64,000 nucleotides of DNA from NCBI GenBank assembly GCA_015207155.1, contig JADEXK010000018.1, positions 23,921-87,920 on the forward strand. The letters are read 5' to 3'. Shown in pieces: positions 47,600 to 57,037 of this stretch (within the stretch, counting starts at the first letter, position 1; every line of letters starts with the position of its first letter). Source of the DNA: Nostocales cyanobacterium LEGE 11386. GTDB lineage: Bacteria > Cyanobacteriota > Cyanobacteriia > Cyanobacteriales > Nostocaceae. The position numbers and the translations under genes are program-made. The notes beneath the pieces are model-generated. The model was given only the letters and a program-made list of their open reading frames with translations, did not search any database and was not told where the DNA came from.

Positions 47600-48649
47600 A
47601 TGGCAACGAAAGTGCAGAGCTTCATGACTAGCCAACCCACACAGGTAGACTTTCCAGTTACTCCCTTAAAAGAAACAGTAATAGTGCAGGTACCAGCGCG
47701 GTTAAGCGTGCTTGAGGCAGTAGGCTTTAAGCATACCTGCCAAAAGTTAACTCAAGAAAATACACCTCCCAAGCAAATAATTATTGATTTTCACCAAACT
47801 ACTTTTATGGATAGTAGTGGTTTAGGTGCCTTGGTCAGTAATTTTAAACATACCCAGGAACAAGGAATTGCCTTGATTTTGCGGAATGTGACTCCTCAAG
47901 TCATGGCAGTGTTAAATCTCACAGGCTTAGATCAAGTTTTTCCCATTGAGTCTAGCAGCGAAACGCCGCCAATAGAAACTGACAAGCCCACAGATACCCA
48001 AAAGAGTAATTCCCGTAAAGTAGAGCCGTTACCAACTACTCATCCTTCTGTGGCATCTTGGATGAAGCGGTTTATAGATATTGTTGGTGCAATTGTGGGT
48101 TTAGTAATTACCAGTTTTTTGTTTATTCCCATTGTGATTGCTATTCAAATCGATGATCCCGGACCTATTTTCTTTGGTCAAATCCGTTGTGGTTGGATGG
48201 GGAAACGTTTTAAAATTTGGAAATTCCGCTCCATGTGTGTGGATGCGGAAGCCAAAAAATCCCTAGTCAAAAACCAAGTCCAAGGTGCATTTTTCAAGAA
48301 CGAGAACGATCCGAGAATTACACGTGTAGGAAAGTTTCTGCGGCGTACCAGTCTGGATGAATTACCACAATTTTGGAATGTCCTCAAAGGAGATATGAGC
48401 TTAGTTGGTACTAGACCACCCACGCCTGACGAAGTAGAACGCTATGAAGTACCGGAATGGCAACGTTTAGATGTTAAACCCGGTATGACTGGAGAATGGC
48501 AAGTAAATGGGCGGTCTACGGTACGTAGTTTTGAGGATGTGATTCGCCTAGACTTGGAATATCAAAAAAATTGGAGTTTACTATATGATTTGAAATTAAT
48601 TTTCAAAACGGTCACAATTCTGTTTCATAAAAACAGTGGTGCTGTTTAG
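47600..48649 (+). CDS. STAS domain-sugar transferase fusion
   Basis: A 349-residue fusion. Residues about 20-118 form a STAS domain with FMDSSGLGALV (S72 is at the phosphorylatable serine position of SpoIIAA-like proteins). After a linker, residues 155-345 form a bacterial sugar transferase: KRFIDIVGAIVGLVI membrane helix, GPIFFGQIRCG, KFRSM, RTSLDELPQFWNVLKGDMSL and KPGMTGEWQVNGRS. It should start polysaccharide assembly by moving a sugar phosphate onto a lipid carrier. The STAS part suggests regulation by an anti-sigma-like kinase or phosphatase; this is inference. Start may be the ninth residue. Confidence 0.93.
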   Translation: MATKVQSFMTSQPTQVDFPVTPLKETVIVQVPARLSVLEAVGFKHTCQKLTQENTPPKQIIIDFHQTTFMDSSGLGALVSNFKHTQEQGIALILRNVTPQVMAVLNLTGLDQVFPIESSSETPPIETDKPTDTQKSNSRKVEPLPTTHPSVASWMKRFIDIVGAIVGLVITSFLFIPIVIAIQIDDPGPIFFGQIRCGWMGKRFKIWKFRSMCVDAEAKKSLVKNQVQGAFFKNENDPRITRVGKFLRRTSLDELPQFWNVLKGDMSLVGTRPPTPDEVERYEVPEWQRLDVKPGMTGEWQVNGRSTVRSFEDVIRLDLEYQKNWSLLYDLKLIFKTVTILFHKNSGAV

Positions 48650-48821
48650 TCATTTACTGTAATTAATTTCTAATTTGTTGGTAACTTACAATTTCATTTC
48701 ATCTTTGGTGATACCCAAGCTTTTTATGAGCTTGGGTATTATTTTTTTGTTTTATTCACTCATACCCTAGAGCCTGGACAGCATAATTATTAGGATAAAA
48801 TCACTTTCCATGTAACATTTA

Positions 48822-49082
48822 TTAGTCATAATGGTATTTACAAGACAAAATAATTAATAAATTTTCTTCCACTTTGTAAACTAATCTATGTTCATCTGAA
48901 ATACGCCTTGACCAATAACCTTGTAATTCATATTTCAGGGCTTCTGGCTTGCCTATGCCTGAAAAAGCATCTTTTTGTATATCTCTAATTAGTGCCAATA
49001 TTTTTTTGAAAGTCTTTTTGTCTTCTGTTGCCCATTGAATAAATTGTTCAAAAGCTTCTGGTTCAAATGCCACCTTTTTCAT
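48822..49082 (-). CDS. yoeB: YoeB/Txe-family mRNA interferase toxin
   Basis: An 86-residue ribosome-dependent mRNase toxin. Conserved residues are E in KYELQGYWSRRI, R in SRRISDEHRLVY, and the terminal KYHYD with H and Y. Gene order is antitoxin then toxin; the start lies 20 bp inside the end of the antitoxin gene. Confidence 0.92.
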   Translation of the reverse strand: MKKVAFEPEAFEQFIQWATEDKKTFKKILALIRDIQKDAFSGIGKPEALKYELQGYWSRRISDEHRLVYKVEENLLIILSCKYHYD

Positions 49083-49320
49083 ACTCGTCTAAATCAACAT
49101 ATATCAAATTACCTTTCTCTACATTCTCCAAAGCTTTGAGTAAATGTTTTTTGTTAGCTTCTGATTTTAGAAGATAGGTAGTTTCATTTTCTTTAGTGGG
49201 TGGTTCAACTAGCACAATGACTTCTACCACAGTTCCTTCTGGTAGTTCCGTTGTAGACAGTTCAACTTTGCCATTTTTGCCTACAATGGCCTTTTGTTTA
49301 ATTCCACTAAGCATAATCAC
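49063..49320 (-). CDS. antitoxin partner of YoeB, YefM-like C-terminus
   Basis: An 85-residue protein. The C-terminus (YLLKSEANKKHLLKALENV) is like the toxin-binding end of YefM. The N-terminus (QKAIVGKNGKVELSTTELPEG) is not a classical YefM DNA-binding domain; it looks like a short beta-rich segment. The start may be the third residue. It overlaps the toxin gene by 20 bp. Confidence 0.82.
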   Translation of the reverse strand: MIMLSGIKQKAIVGKNGKVELSTTELPEGTVVEVIVLVEPPTKENETTYLLKSEANKKHLLKALENVEKGNLIYVDLDEYEKGGI

Positions 49321-49473
49321 TCTTAACTTTCATCTTTTCTTTAATTTAACTATATCTGATGGGTCTGGTGTTGAGGCGATCGCTCTTGTTAACAAACCGC
49401 CAAGACGCAGAGAACGCCAAGGAAGAATGCTAGTTGATTAAACACACTAAAACTTGAATTAAAAATCCTGAGT

Positions 49474-49503
49474 AAAAAAAATCCCTGGTAAAAAATACCA
49501 GGG
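49474..49503 (-). terminator. rho-independent terminator of clpC
   Basis: CCCTGGTA (49483-49490) pairs with TACCAGGG (49496-49503) around AAAAA; read on the minus strand it is followed by eight T residues. It lies 36-65 bp beyond the clpC stop codon. Confidence 0.9.
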
Positions 49504-49538
49504 GTAAAGATATCTAATAGAATGACTTGATTTAAATC

Positions 49539-51980
49539 TTAGCCAGCATTTGCCAAGAGTAACTCTCGTTTTTCTGACCCTTGAATTTTCACCTGATTGT
49601 CATCATCAATATCAACAATAGCTGTGTCTCCATCGGTGATTTCGCCAGATAGCATTGCTTCGGCTAGAGAATCTTCTAACAACCGCATAATTGCTCGACG
49701 TAATGGTCTAGCGCCGTAACTTGGGTTATAGCCTTCTTCGACTACACGCTCTTTGAAGCGGTCTGTAACTTCGAGGATAATTCCTCTTTCAGTTAAACGG
49801 CTAGCAACCTCACGCAGCATGATATCAGCAATTTGCTTAACCTCATCCTTGGAAAGTTGTGTGAAGACGATAATGTCATCTACACGATTGAGGAATTCAG
49901 GACGGAAGTAAGCTTTCAGTTCCTCATTCACTAAGGTACGAATACGGTTGTAGCTAGCATTGGCTTCAGTATCAAACTCAAAGCCTAAACCACCACCACC
50001 TTTTTCGATGACCTTAGAACCAATGTTAGAAGTCAGAATAATTAGTGTATTCTTGAAATCTACTTTTCGACCTTTGGCATCGGTGAGGTGACCGTCATCT
50101 AGAATTTGCAGCAGCATGTTGAATACATCGGGGTGCGCTTTTTCGATTTCGTCGAACAGTAGCACTGTGTATGGTCTGCGGCGCACGGCTTCGGTCAGTT
50201 GTCCGCCTTCGTCATATCCTACGTAACCAGGAGGTGAACCTATTAGCTTGGAGACGGTATGTCCTTCCATATATTCGGACATATCTAGACGAATCATGGC
50301 TTCTTCAGCACCGAAGAAGTATGATGCCAAGGATTTCGCTAATTCTGTTTTACCAACTCCAGTAGGCCCGGAGAAGATAAAACTGGCGATTGGACGATTG
50401 GGGTTCTTTAATCCCACCCTGGCGCGACGAATAGCACGAGATACGGCTGTAACTGCTTGTTCTTGACCAATTAACCGCTCGTGAAGTGTGTCTTCTAGAT
50501 GTAACAGTAACTCTGACTCAGATTCGGTGAGTTTGTTGACTGGTACACCTGTCCACGAGGCGACGATTTGAGCAATGTCTTCTTCGTCTACAACGGGGGA
50601 CGGGAAAGATTTATCGGTTTGTAGTTCAGCTGCGAGTTTGATTTCTTCGTCCCGCAGTTCTCCAGCTTTGTCATAATTCTGGATTCTCACTGCTTCCTCT
50701 TTGGCTTTAGTCACACCGACTAGTTGCTGCTTGAGTTCTTTGTTGTTGGAAATCCGAGAATTTCGCAGCCGGACGCGGGAACCAGCTTCATCAATTAAGT
50801 CAATGGCTTTATCTGGCAAAAAGCGATCGCTTATGTAACGATCTGACAATTGGGCTGCGGCGATAACAGCTTCATCAGAAATGTGTACTTTATGGTGCTG
50901 CTCGTAAGCTCCACGCAAGCCGTAGAGTATATCTATGGTTTCTTCTATTGAAGGTTCCCCTACCAGAATCGATTGGAAACGACGCTCTAAGGCTGCATCA
51001 CGCTCAATATGCTGACGATATTCATTCAGGGTGGTTGCACCAATACACTGGAGTTCACCGCGTGCTAGGGCAGGTTTGAGGATGTTAGCTGCATCTAAGC
51101 CACCTTCTGTGCCACCAGCACCAACTAAGGTATGAACTTCGTCAATTACCAGAATAATATTGCCAGCAGAACGGACTTCATCGACAATTTTCTTGAGGCG
51201 TTCTTCAAAGTCGCCACGGAAACGAGTACCAGAAACTAGTAGTCCCATATCCAGGCTGATAACTTGCTTGTCTAGCAAAATTTCTGGCGCATCTTGATTC
51301 ACGATACGTTGTGCTAGACCTTCAGCAATCGCAGTTTTACCAACTCCTGGTTCTCCAATCAACACTGGATTATTCTTTGTGCGGCGACCGAGAATTTGAA
51401 TGGTACGCTCAATTTCTTTTTGCCGACCGACTACAGGGTCGAGTTTACCTTCTTGAGCTAGTTTTGTCAGATTTCTGCCAAATTCTTCAAGACTGAGGTT
51501 TTGGGTGCGTTTTGAGCTACTACCAGTACTAGCAAACACAGATGCACCTTCACCTAAACGCCGAATTACTGCTGTACGGACACTCTTGAGGTCAACCCCT
51601 AGATTTTGCAGCACTTTGGCGGCGACACCTTCACCAGCCTCGGTCAATCCCAAGAGTAAGTGTTCAGTGTTGATGTAGTTATGTCCAAGACTATTAGCTT
51701 CTCTAAACGATTGCTCAAATAAGCTTTTCACCTTGGGGGTAAAAGGAATTTCTGGTGGTACAAAACCAGAACCTCTACCGATAATTTTTTCTACTTCGCG
51801 ACGTGCTTCTTTAAGAGTAACGCCCAATTCGGCCAGCACTTTAGCAGCAACCCCAGTTCCTTCCCCAATCAAACCCAGGAGGATTTGTTCAGTTCCTACG
51901 AAGTTGTGTCCCAGGCGACGTGCTTCCTCCTGAGCTAACATAATTACTTTGATGGCTTCGGAAGTGAAGTGTTCAAACAT
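49539..51980 (-). CDS. clpC: ATP-dependent Clp protease ATP-binding subunit ClpC
   Basis: HSP100 unfoldase of 813 residues that feeds substrates to ClpP. Two Clp_N repeats (about 1-150), AAA1 with Walker A GEPGVGKT and Walker [13 protein letters not shown], a UVR-like coiled segment ([17 protein letters not shown]), and AAA2 with GPTGVGKT. The last 10 residues end [12 protein letters not shown]. It is monocistronic with a strong terminator. ClpC is essential in cyanobacteria. Confidence 0.97.
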   Translation of the reverse strand: MFEHFTSEAIKVIMLAQEEARRLGHNFVGTEQILLGLIGEGTGVAAKVLAELGVTLKEARREVEKIIGRGSGFVPPEIPFTPKVKSLFEQSFREANSLGHNYINTEHLLLGLTEAGEGVAAKVLQNLGVDLKSVRTAVIRRLGEGASVFASTGSSSKRTQNLSLEEFGRNLTKLAQEGKLDPVVGRQKEIERTIQILGRRTKNNPVLIGEPGVGKTAIAEGLAQRIVNQDAPEILLDKQVISLDMGLLVSGTRFRGDFEERLKKIVDEVRSAGNIILVIDEVHTLVGAGGTEGGLDAANILKPALARGELQCIGATTLNEYRQHIERDAALERRFQSILVGEPSIEETIDILYGLRGAYEQHHKVHISDEAVIAAAQLSDRYISDRFLPDKAIDLIDEAGSRVRLRNSRISNNKELKQQLVGVTKAKEEAVRIQNYDKAGELRDEEIKLAAELQTDKSFPSPVVDEEDIAQIVASWTGVPVNKLTESESELLLHLEDTLHERLIGQEQAVTAVSRAIRRARVGLKNPNRPIASFIFSGPTGVGKTELAKSLASYFFGAEEAMIRLDMSEYMEGHTVSKLIGSPPGYVGYDEGGQLTEAVRRRPYTVLLFDEIEKAHPDVFNMLLQILDDGHLTDAKGRKVDFKNTLIILTSNIGSKVIEKGGGGLGFEFDTEANASYNRIRTLVNEELKAYFRPEFLNRVDDIIVFTQLSKDEVKQIADIMLREVASRLTERGIILEVTDRFKERVVEEGYNPSYGARPLRRAIMRLLEDSLAEAMLSGEITDGDTAIVDIDDDNQVKIQGSEKRELLLANAG

Positions 51981-52098
51981 AGCGGGTTCTTGCTCCCTTG
52001 CTGCTTGGACTTGGGATGAATTAAAATTTCACCCACATTTAAACTTTTTTGTATTTTCTTAAAGACAATGTATCTTTATTTAAAGTTGAATGGCAGTG

Positions 52099-52168
52099 GT
52101 GAGAGCCGTATTAGCTCAGGTGTGGTTGCCGTCTGAGTTAATTATGGCGCAACGGCAAGGCTCTTCAC
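52099..52168 (+). ncRNA. potential pseudoknotted leader between clpC and DUF3288
   Basis: Stem A: ATTAGCTCAG (52110-52119) with CTGAGTTAAT (52133-52142), one G-T pair. Stem B: TTGCCGT (52126-52132) with ACGGCAA (52152-52158). Outer stem: GTGAGAGCC (52099-52107) with GGCTCTTCAC (52159-52168). Stems A and B interlock as an H-type pseudoknot. It lies 45-114 bp before the DUF3288 start. It is a structural candidate only. Confidence 0.35.
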
Positions 52169-52212
52169 TCTAGATTTTGGATGAATTAGTAATCTGACTC
52201 AAGGTATAAATT

Positions 52213-52509
52213 ATGTCTGACTTACACGGAAGTAAAGACCAACAACATCCACTTTACAACCGCGATCGCCCCTCTATTGATATTTTACTCGCTCAAGAGG
52301 CAACGGAGTACAATTTGGCAGAATTGGCTAGACTGCGAATTCGTTATCAAGGTTTTCCCGGGGCGAGAGACATCCAAAAAGACCTAGATAAAGTCTTGCA
52401 GCAGTGGGGTTTGACGGAAGCCGAACTTTTTGAGAAAACTCGCCAGATGCACGATATTGGGGGAATTTATAAAAGTCGTGGCAAAAAAGAAGAACAAGAT
52501 TGGAATTAG
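52213..52509 (+). CDS. DUF3288 family protein
   Basis: A 98-residue soluble protein of the cyanobacterial DUF3288 family: DQQHPLYNRDRPSIDILLAQ at the N-terminus, then LAELARLRIRYQGFPGARDI and a C-terminal helical region (WGLTEAELFEKTRQMHD). Function unknown. It is divergent from clpC, 232 bp away. Confidence 0.88.
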   Translation: MSDLHGSKDQQHPLYNRDRPSIDILLAQEATEYNLAELARLRIRYQGFPGARDIQKDLDKVLQQWGLTEAELFEKTRQMHDIGGIYKSRGKKEEQDWN

Positions 52510-52552
52510 GGAATGGGGATTGGGAACTAGGTAGAAATTCCCCTTCATCTCC

Positions 52553-54031
52553 CTACTCTTCACCTTCATTCACCTTCCGCTCTTCCCCATACTCCCGCAG
52601 CTGCTTTAATAGCTTTTCTTGAGATGATTCGGTAATTGCTGGAATAGCTTTTGGTTGAGGATTTGGTTCAAAAATATTCACAGCAGTAGGTGAGGGTTTA
52701 ATGGTTAAAGCCTGTTGTTTAGGATTTGGAGTTGTAATCACATTATCAGTTCTTTTGGCAATAGGTCGATTAACAGTGGGTTTGTTAACAATAGGATTGC
52801 TAACAGCAGCTTTTACTGAGTCTAAAGTAGTAGCAACCTTCACTTGTTCCTGCATCTGTTCTGTAGAAGACACCAAACCACTTAAACCATTTACCAACTG
52901 TCGCAGATTTTGTCGGAAAGCAGGATCTCCTGTCAATTCATCCAAATCAGATGTAATTTTTTGGGTATTTTCAAATGTCACCCGTGCTGAATCTAAAGTT
53001 TGTTGCATTAGCACTAGGTTCTGAGGATCATTTAAGGTTTTCGAAGCGTCACGTAAATTAGCTGAGGCTTGCGCTGCGTTTGCCGAAAGTGCTTCTAAAT
53101 TGTTGAGTAATTCGCCTTGGGTTAAACGATTAACAGTAGGTGATAGGCTGCTAACTGTAACACGTAATTGATTGCTAGTTTCGGTGATATTGTTCAAAGC
53201 GCCAACTAGCATAGAACGATTAGTTGTTACCAAATCATCTAGGTTATTCAAAAGACGATTAGCTCTACTAGCTGTGGAACTAAATTCACCCGCAGTTACA
53301 CCTAATTGGTCTACTGTTTTAGTAGTGGATGCGGTGAGTTGATTTGTGGCTCGTTGTACTGAATTAGCAGTGGCAGAAAATGTGCCTAGTTGTTTTTGGA
53401 AGCTTTTGCTCAAACTCTGTACATCTTGGCTGAGAGCAGCAACACTAGAAGCTGCCTCTGTTGAGCTTTCCAAGAGTTGATTTAGTCTTTGATAAAATTT
53501 GGGGTCATTATATGCATTGGCAAAATTAGTTGAACTACGAATCAGTTCATCAATGCTAATACCAATCTGACCCTTTAATCGAGAACCATGACAAACAACG
53601 AGGCTATTATCACAATTATTTTCTAAAGGTTTAGCAACAGTAACCCCAGTAGGTAAAGACCTTTTTGGTGTAATGTCAATTATACTTTCGCTAATCAATC
53701 CACTCTGATTGGCTTCAATTACCACATCCCGGGGCATAATCAGGTCAGCTGGAGCAATTTCAATTTCCACCTCTATGGCATTTGGCCTCGGTTGTACTCT
53801 AGAAATATTGCCTACTTTGACGCCACGATAACGAACTGGTGCGCCTTTTTGCATACCGCCAGCGTTGGCAAATTCCACAATAAATCTGTATGAACTGCTA
53901 GCAGTAGTAAATCTATTCAACCACAGAACAATCATGACAAATGCGCCCAATCCTAGTAGGATCAACAACCCCACTGAACCTTCTCTTAATGTACGTCTAG
54001 ACGCGAAGCGGTTTGTAATGATATCTCGCAT
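52553..54031 (-). CDS. mlaD: MlaD/MCE family lipid transport protein
   Basis: A 492-residue protein with one N-terminal membrane helix (VGLLILLGLGAFVMIVLWL), an MCE domain (about 45-125: FANAGGMQKGAPVRYRGVKVGNI), a long helical region with coiled-coil character, and a Pro/Thr-rich C-terminal tail. It is the substrate-binding part of a phospholipid transporter, like TGD2 of chloroplasts. The gene follows the ATPase gene by 17 bp; the permease (MlaE/TGD1) is not in the window. Confidence 0.9.
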   Translation of the reverse strand: MRDIITNRFASRRTLREGSVGLLILLGLGAFVMIVLWLNRFTTASSSYRFIVEFANAGGMQKGAPVRYRGVKVGNISRVQPRPNAIEVEIEIAPADLIMPRDVVIEANQSGLISESIIDITPKRSLPTGVTVAKPLENNCDNSLVVCHGSRLKGQIGISIDELIRSSTNFANAYNDPKFYQRLNQLLESSTEAASSVAALSQDVQSLSKSFQKQLGTFSATANSVQRATNQLTASTTKTVDQLGVTAGEFSSTASRANRLLNNLDDLVTTNRSMLVGALNNITETSNQLRVTVSSLSPTVNRLTQGELLNNLEALSANAAQASANLRDASKTLNDPQNLVLMQQTLDSARVTFENTQKITSDLDELTGDPAFRQNLRQLVNGLSGLVSSTEQMQEQVKVATTLDSVKAAVSNPIVNKPTVNRPIAKRTDNVITTPNPKQQALTIKPSPTAVNIFEPNPQPKAIPAITESSQEKLLKQLREYGEERKVNEGEE

Positions 54032-54048
54032 GTTTTTCCTCCAGCCAC

Positions 54049-54831
54049 CTAGCCAGCTACCTGAATTGGGCCTTCCACACTTCCACTGATAAATTGTCTA
54101 ATCAAGGGATGCTCTGTACTATCTATGTCACTAACTGTACCTTGCCACTGCACTTTACCTTGATAAAGAAACACTAGTCTATCAGCTGTGCGCCGAATGG
54201 TACTATCTTGGTGTGTAACAATGGCATACGTACTACAAACACCTTGAGTGAGCTGTAATTGACGAATTAAATCTTCTATCACTGTTGAGGCAATAGGGTC
54301 AAGTCCGGCTGTTGGTTCATCGTATAGTAAAACTTCCGGGCCTTCTGTGGGACTATCAGGATTAGAAATAATCGCACGGGCAAAACTTACCCGTTTTCGC
54401 ATTCCTCCCGAAAGTTCAGATGGGTAGAGATGACTGATTCCCGACAAACCAACCATTTCTAATTTTTCTTTGACTAGTTCTTGAATCCGCGATCGCGGTA
54501 TTTTTGAATGTTGATACAGTAAAAAACCTACATTTTCATCTACTGTCAATGAATCAAATAATGCTGCCTGTTGAAACACCATACCAATGCCAATGGGATC
54601 AGCATTATCCTCTATCAACCCGTCTCGCCGTTGTCCTTGGACATAAATTTCTCCGGTATCGGGAGTCATTAAGCCGGCAATAATCCTTAAAATTGTCGAT
54701 TTACCAGTTCCCGAAGGCCCAATAATTCCTACTGCTTCTCCCCGGTAAATCGTCAAGTCTACGTTATCTAAAACTTGATTGCTACCAAAGGACTTAGAAA
54801 CGCCTTTCAGTTCAATTAATGGTTCAGTCAT
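54049..54831 (-). CDS. mlaF: MCE-associated ABC transporter ATPase (MlaF-like)
   Basis: A 260-residue ABC ATPase. Walker A GPSGTGKST, signature LSGGMRKRV, Walker B VLLYDEPTAGLDP, and the MCE-associated loop GMVFQQAALFDSLTV. The GGMRKR signature is typical of Mla/TGD3 ATPases. It powers lipid transport with MlaD and a permease. The start codon at 54831 lies within a heptamer array (TAATGAC). Confidence 0.93.
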   Translation of the reverse strand: MTEPLIELKGVSKSFGSNQVLDNVDLTIYRGEAVGIIGPSGTGKSTILRIIAGLMTPDTGEIYVQGQRRDGLIEDNADPIGIGMVFQQAALFDSLTVDENVGFLLYQHSKIPRSRIQELVKEKLEMVGLSGISHLYPSELSGGMRKRVSFARAIISNPDSPTEGPEVLLYDEPTAGLDPIASTVIEDLIRQLQLTQGVCSTYAIVTHQDSTIRRTADRLVFLYQGKVQWQGTVSDIDSTEHPLIRQFISGSVEGPIQVAG

Positions 54832-54897
54832 TAGTCATTAGTCATTGGTCATTGGTCATTGGTCATTAGCATTAGTCATTAGTCATTGGTCATTGCT
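54827..54897. repeat. heptanucleotide tandem repeat (ATTAGTC/ATTGGTC)
   Basis: About ten units of ATTAGTC and ATTGGTC, with one shorter unit, fill the gap between the divergent mlaF and CrtISO-like genes. The start codon of mlaF lies in the first unit. Same class as 30771-30830. Confidence 0.9.
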
Positions 54898-54906
54898 CAA
54901 TAAAAT

Positions 54907-56445
54907 ATGAACTCAGCACTCAGCACTCAGCACTCTCAAAGTGATGTCATCGTTATTGGTAGCGGTATTGGCGGATTATGTGCTGCTGGTTTACTGGCTC
55001 GTTATGGTAAGCGGGTGATTGTTTGTGAAAGTCATACAATTCCCGGCGGTGCAGCCCACAGTTTTAGACGACGGGGATTTGAATTTGATTCTGGCCCCTC
55101 GTTTTATTGTGGTTTGACAGCAGCCCAGAGCTTGAATCCTGTAAAACAAGTTCTCGACGTTTTAGGTGAGTCCCTCCAAGTTATACCCTATGATCCATTA
55201 GGACACTACCACTTTCCTGAAGCCATTTTTGCAGTTTATAGCAATACTGAAAAGTACCGTCATGAGGTGCATAAAATTACGCCCCAAGGTGCTGAGGAAC
55301 TCCAGCAATTTGAAGACCGTTTGTTAGGGCTATATGAGGTAATGAAAGGTATTCCTACTTTGGCTTTGAGAGCAGATTGGCAGGTAATGTTGATGTTGAT
55401 GAAACGTTACTTCCCATATCTAGTAAAAATGCTGCCTTATTTGGCGCTTGTTCAGGCTTCTGTTGGGGATGTGATGGATACTACAGTAAAAGATGCTTGG
55501 GTACGTCGGCTAATTGACTTAGAATGCTTTTTACTCTCTGGTTTAAAAGCACACGGGACAATTGCCCCAGAGGTAGCTTTTATGTTAGGTGAACGCTCCT
55601 GTACTGGAGTTGAATATCCTGTGGGAGGCAGTGGGGCGCTGGTGAAAGCCTTGGTGCGGGGTTTAGAACGTTGGGGTGGTAAGTTACGTTTGGGGTGTCA
55701 TGTTGAGCAGATTTTGGTGGAATCGGGTAAGGCTGTAGGAGTACGGTTACAAACAGGTGAAATTATCCCAGCACCCATCGTAATTTCCAACGCGTCAATT
55801 TGGGATACCTACAATCATTTGTTACGCCCTGAAGATTTACCTGCATCTTACAGAAAGGCTGCATTAGATACGCCAGCAGTAGAAAGTTTTATGCATTTAC
55901 ACTTAGGCATCCGGGCAACTGGGTTAGAGAATTTAACGGGACATCATGTAGTAGTTCATGATTCCAGTCAAGATATCACCGTACCAGGTAATACTTGCAT
56001 GATTTCCATTCCTAGTGTGTGGGATGCAACTTTAGCACCAGAGGAACATCATGTGGTTCATGCTTACACTCTGGAAACTTTTGCTGGGTGGGAACGAAAT
56101 GATGAATATGAAGAGAAGAAACAAGAGAAAGCGCAATCTTTATATCGTGCTTTAGAAAAAGTGATTCCCGATATTCGGGAGCGTGTGGAATTAGAACTTA
56201 TTGGCACACCCCTCACTCATGCCCATTATTTAAGAAGATATCAGGGAACTTATGGCCCTGCCATAGCTGCTGGTAAGGGGATGTTTCCCAGTACGCAAAC
56301 ACCAATTAAAGGTTTGTATAGAGTAGGTGATAGCACTATGCCGGGAATTGGAGTACCTGCGGTAGCTGCTTCTGGGATTTTGTGTGCGAATAGTTTGGTC
56401 AATTTGCAGCAAATGGGGGAGTTATTGGATGGTTTGAAGTTTTAG
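54907..56445 (+). CDS. CrtISO-like NAD(P)/FAD-dependent oxidoreductase
   Basis: A 512-residue flavoprotein of the phytoene desaturase/carotenoid isomerase superfamily. The dinucleotide motif is DVIVIGSGIGGLCAAGLLAR with RVIVCES; the C-terminal motif is GLYRVGDSTMPGIGVPAVAASG. It may act on carotenoids or other isoprenoids; the substrate is not clear, and it is not the canonical CrtH or CrtI. The N-terminus (MNSALSTQHSQ) is encoded by CAGCACT heptamers; the conserved part starts at about residue 13. Confidence 0.88.
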   Translation: MNSALSTQHSQSDVIVIGSGIGGLCAAGLLARYGKRVIVCESHTIPGGAAHSFRRRGFEFDSGPSFYCGLTAAQSLNPVKQVLDVLGESLQVIPYDPLGHYHFPEAIFAVYSNTEKYRHEVHKITPQGAEELQQFEDRLLGLYEVMKGIPTLALRADWQVMLMLMKRYFPYLVKMLPYLALVQASVGDVMDTTVKDAWVRRLIDLECFLLSGLKAHGTIAPEVAFMLGERSCTGVEYPVGGSGALVKALVRGLERWGGKLRLGCHVEQILVESGKAVGVRLQTGEIIPAPIVISNASIWDTYNHLLRPEDLPASYRKAALDTPAVESFMHLHLGIRATGLENLTGHHVVVHDSSQDITVPGNTCMISIPSVWDATLAPEEHHVVHAYTLETFAGWERNDEYEEKKQEKAQSLYRALEKVIPDIRERVELELIGTPLTHAHYLRRYQGTYGPAIAAGKGMFPSTQTPIKGLYRVGDSTMPGIGVPAVAASGILCANSLVNLQQMGELLDGLKF

Positions 56446-56476
56446 GGTTGCTGAGGGGAAAGAGGTGTTTATTGCA

Positions 56477-56505
56477 CGCAGAGGCGCAGAGGCGCGGAGA
56501 GGAGG
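56477..56505. repeat. CGCAGAGG-type tandem repeat
   Basis: CGCAGAGGCGCAGAGGCGCG and similar purine-rich sequence following, of a class common between Nostoc genes. It separates the CrtISO-like gene from the EACC1-caspase pair. Confidence 0.65.
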
Positions 56506-56644
56506 AGGTGAGAATTAGCGATTTTGAGATTTCATACTCGAATTCAATAACGCCGAATATATACCTATGTTTTTTTAAGAGAAAATCGTAGAATTTGATA
56601 GTGTGGTCTATTGCCGTGTAGATAACGGGACTTTGGAGATTAAG

Positions 56645-57037
56645 ATGACAGGCGAACCCACGATTCAATTCACTTTTGCCGTTGATGATCCAGAGTTAGA
56701 TGATGAAAGACGGCAAAAACTAGCTAACAAACTGCTGCGGGAACTCCGGGATTCGGATGAGGTGGAAAAAGCCGATCGCGCCGAAGATTTGAACCCAGAA
56801 GCGGGAAGCAAAGGGTTTGCCACTTTGATAGGAGTGCTGACGGCTGAAGTGAGCATGAAGAATGTTAAAGGGTTTTTAAGCTTTTTGGGCGATCGCCTGC
56901 AAGACAAACCCATAAAAATCAATGTCAAGGTTGGAGATAAAGAAGTCAATATTGAAGCTAAAAGCCGACAAGAGCTACTAGAAAGTGAGAGAGTAGCAAA
57001 AGAGTTATTAGCAGCAATGGGTGGCAGTAATGGCTAA
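56645..57037 (+). CDS. EACC1-like protein (effector-associated constant component)
   Basis: A 130-residue protein from ATG 56645, which is preceded by GGAG at nine bases; the upstream extension from GTG 56603 is not convincing. It reads as a small alpha/beta protein: LANKLLRELRDSDEVEKADR, PEAGSKGFATLIGVLTAEVS, KPIKINVKVGDKEVNIEAKS. This pattern matches the effector-associated constant component EACC1 described in NTP-dependent conflict systems (Aravind and co-workers). It overlaps the caspase gene by eight bases. Confidence 0.75.
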   Translation: MTGEPTIQFTFAVDDPELDDERRQKLANKLLRELRDSDEVEKADRAEDLNPEAGSKGFATLIGVLTAEVSMKNVKGFLSFLGDRLQDKPIKINVKVGDKEVNIEAKSRQELLESERVAKELLAAMGGSNG

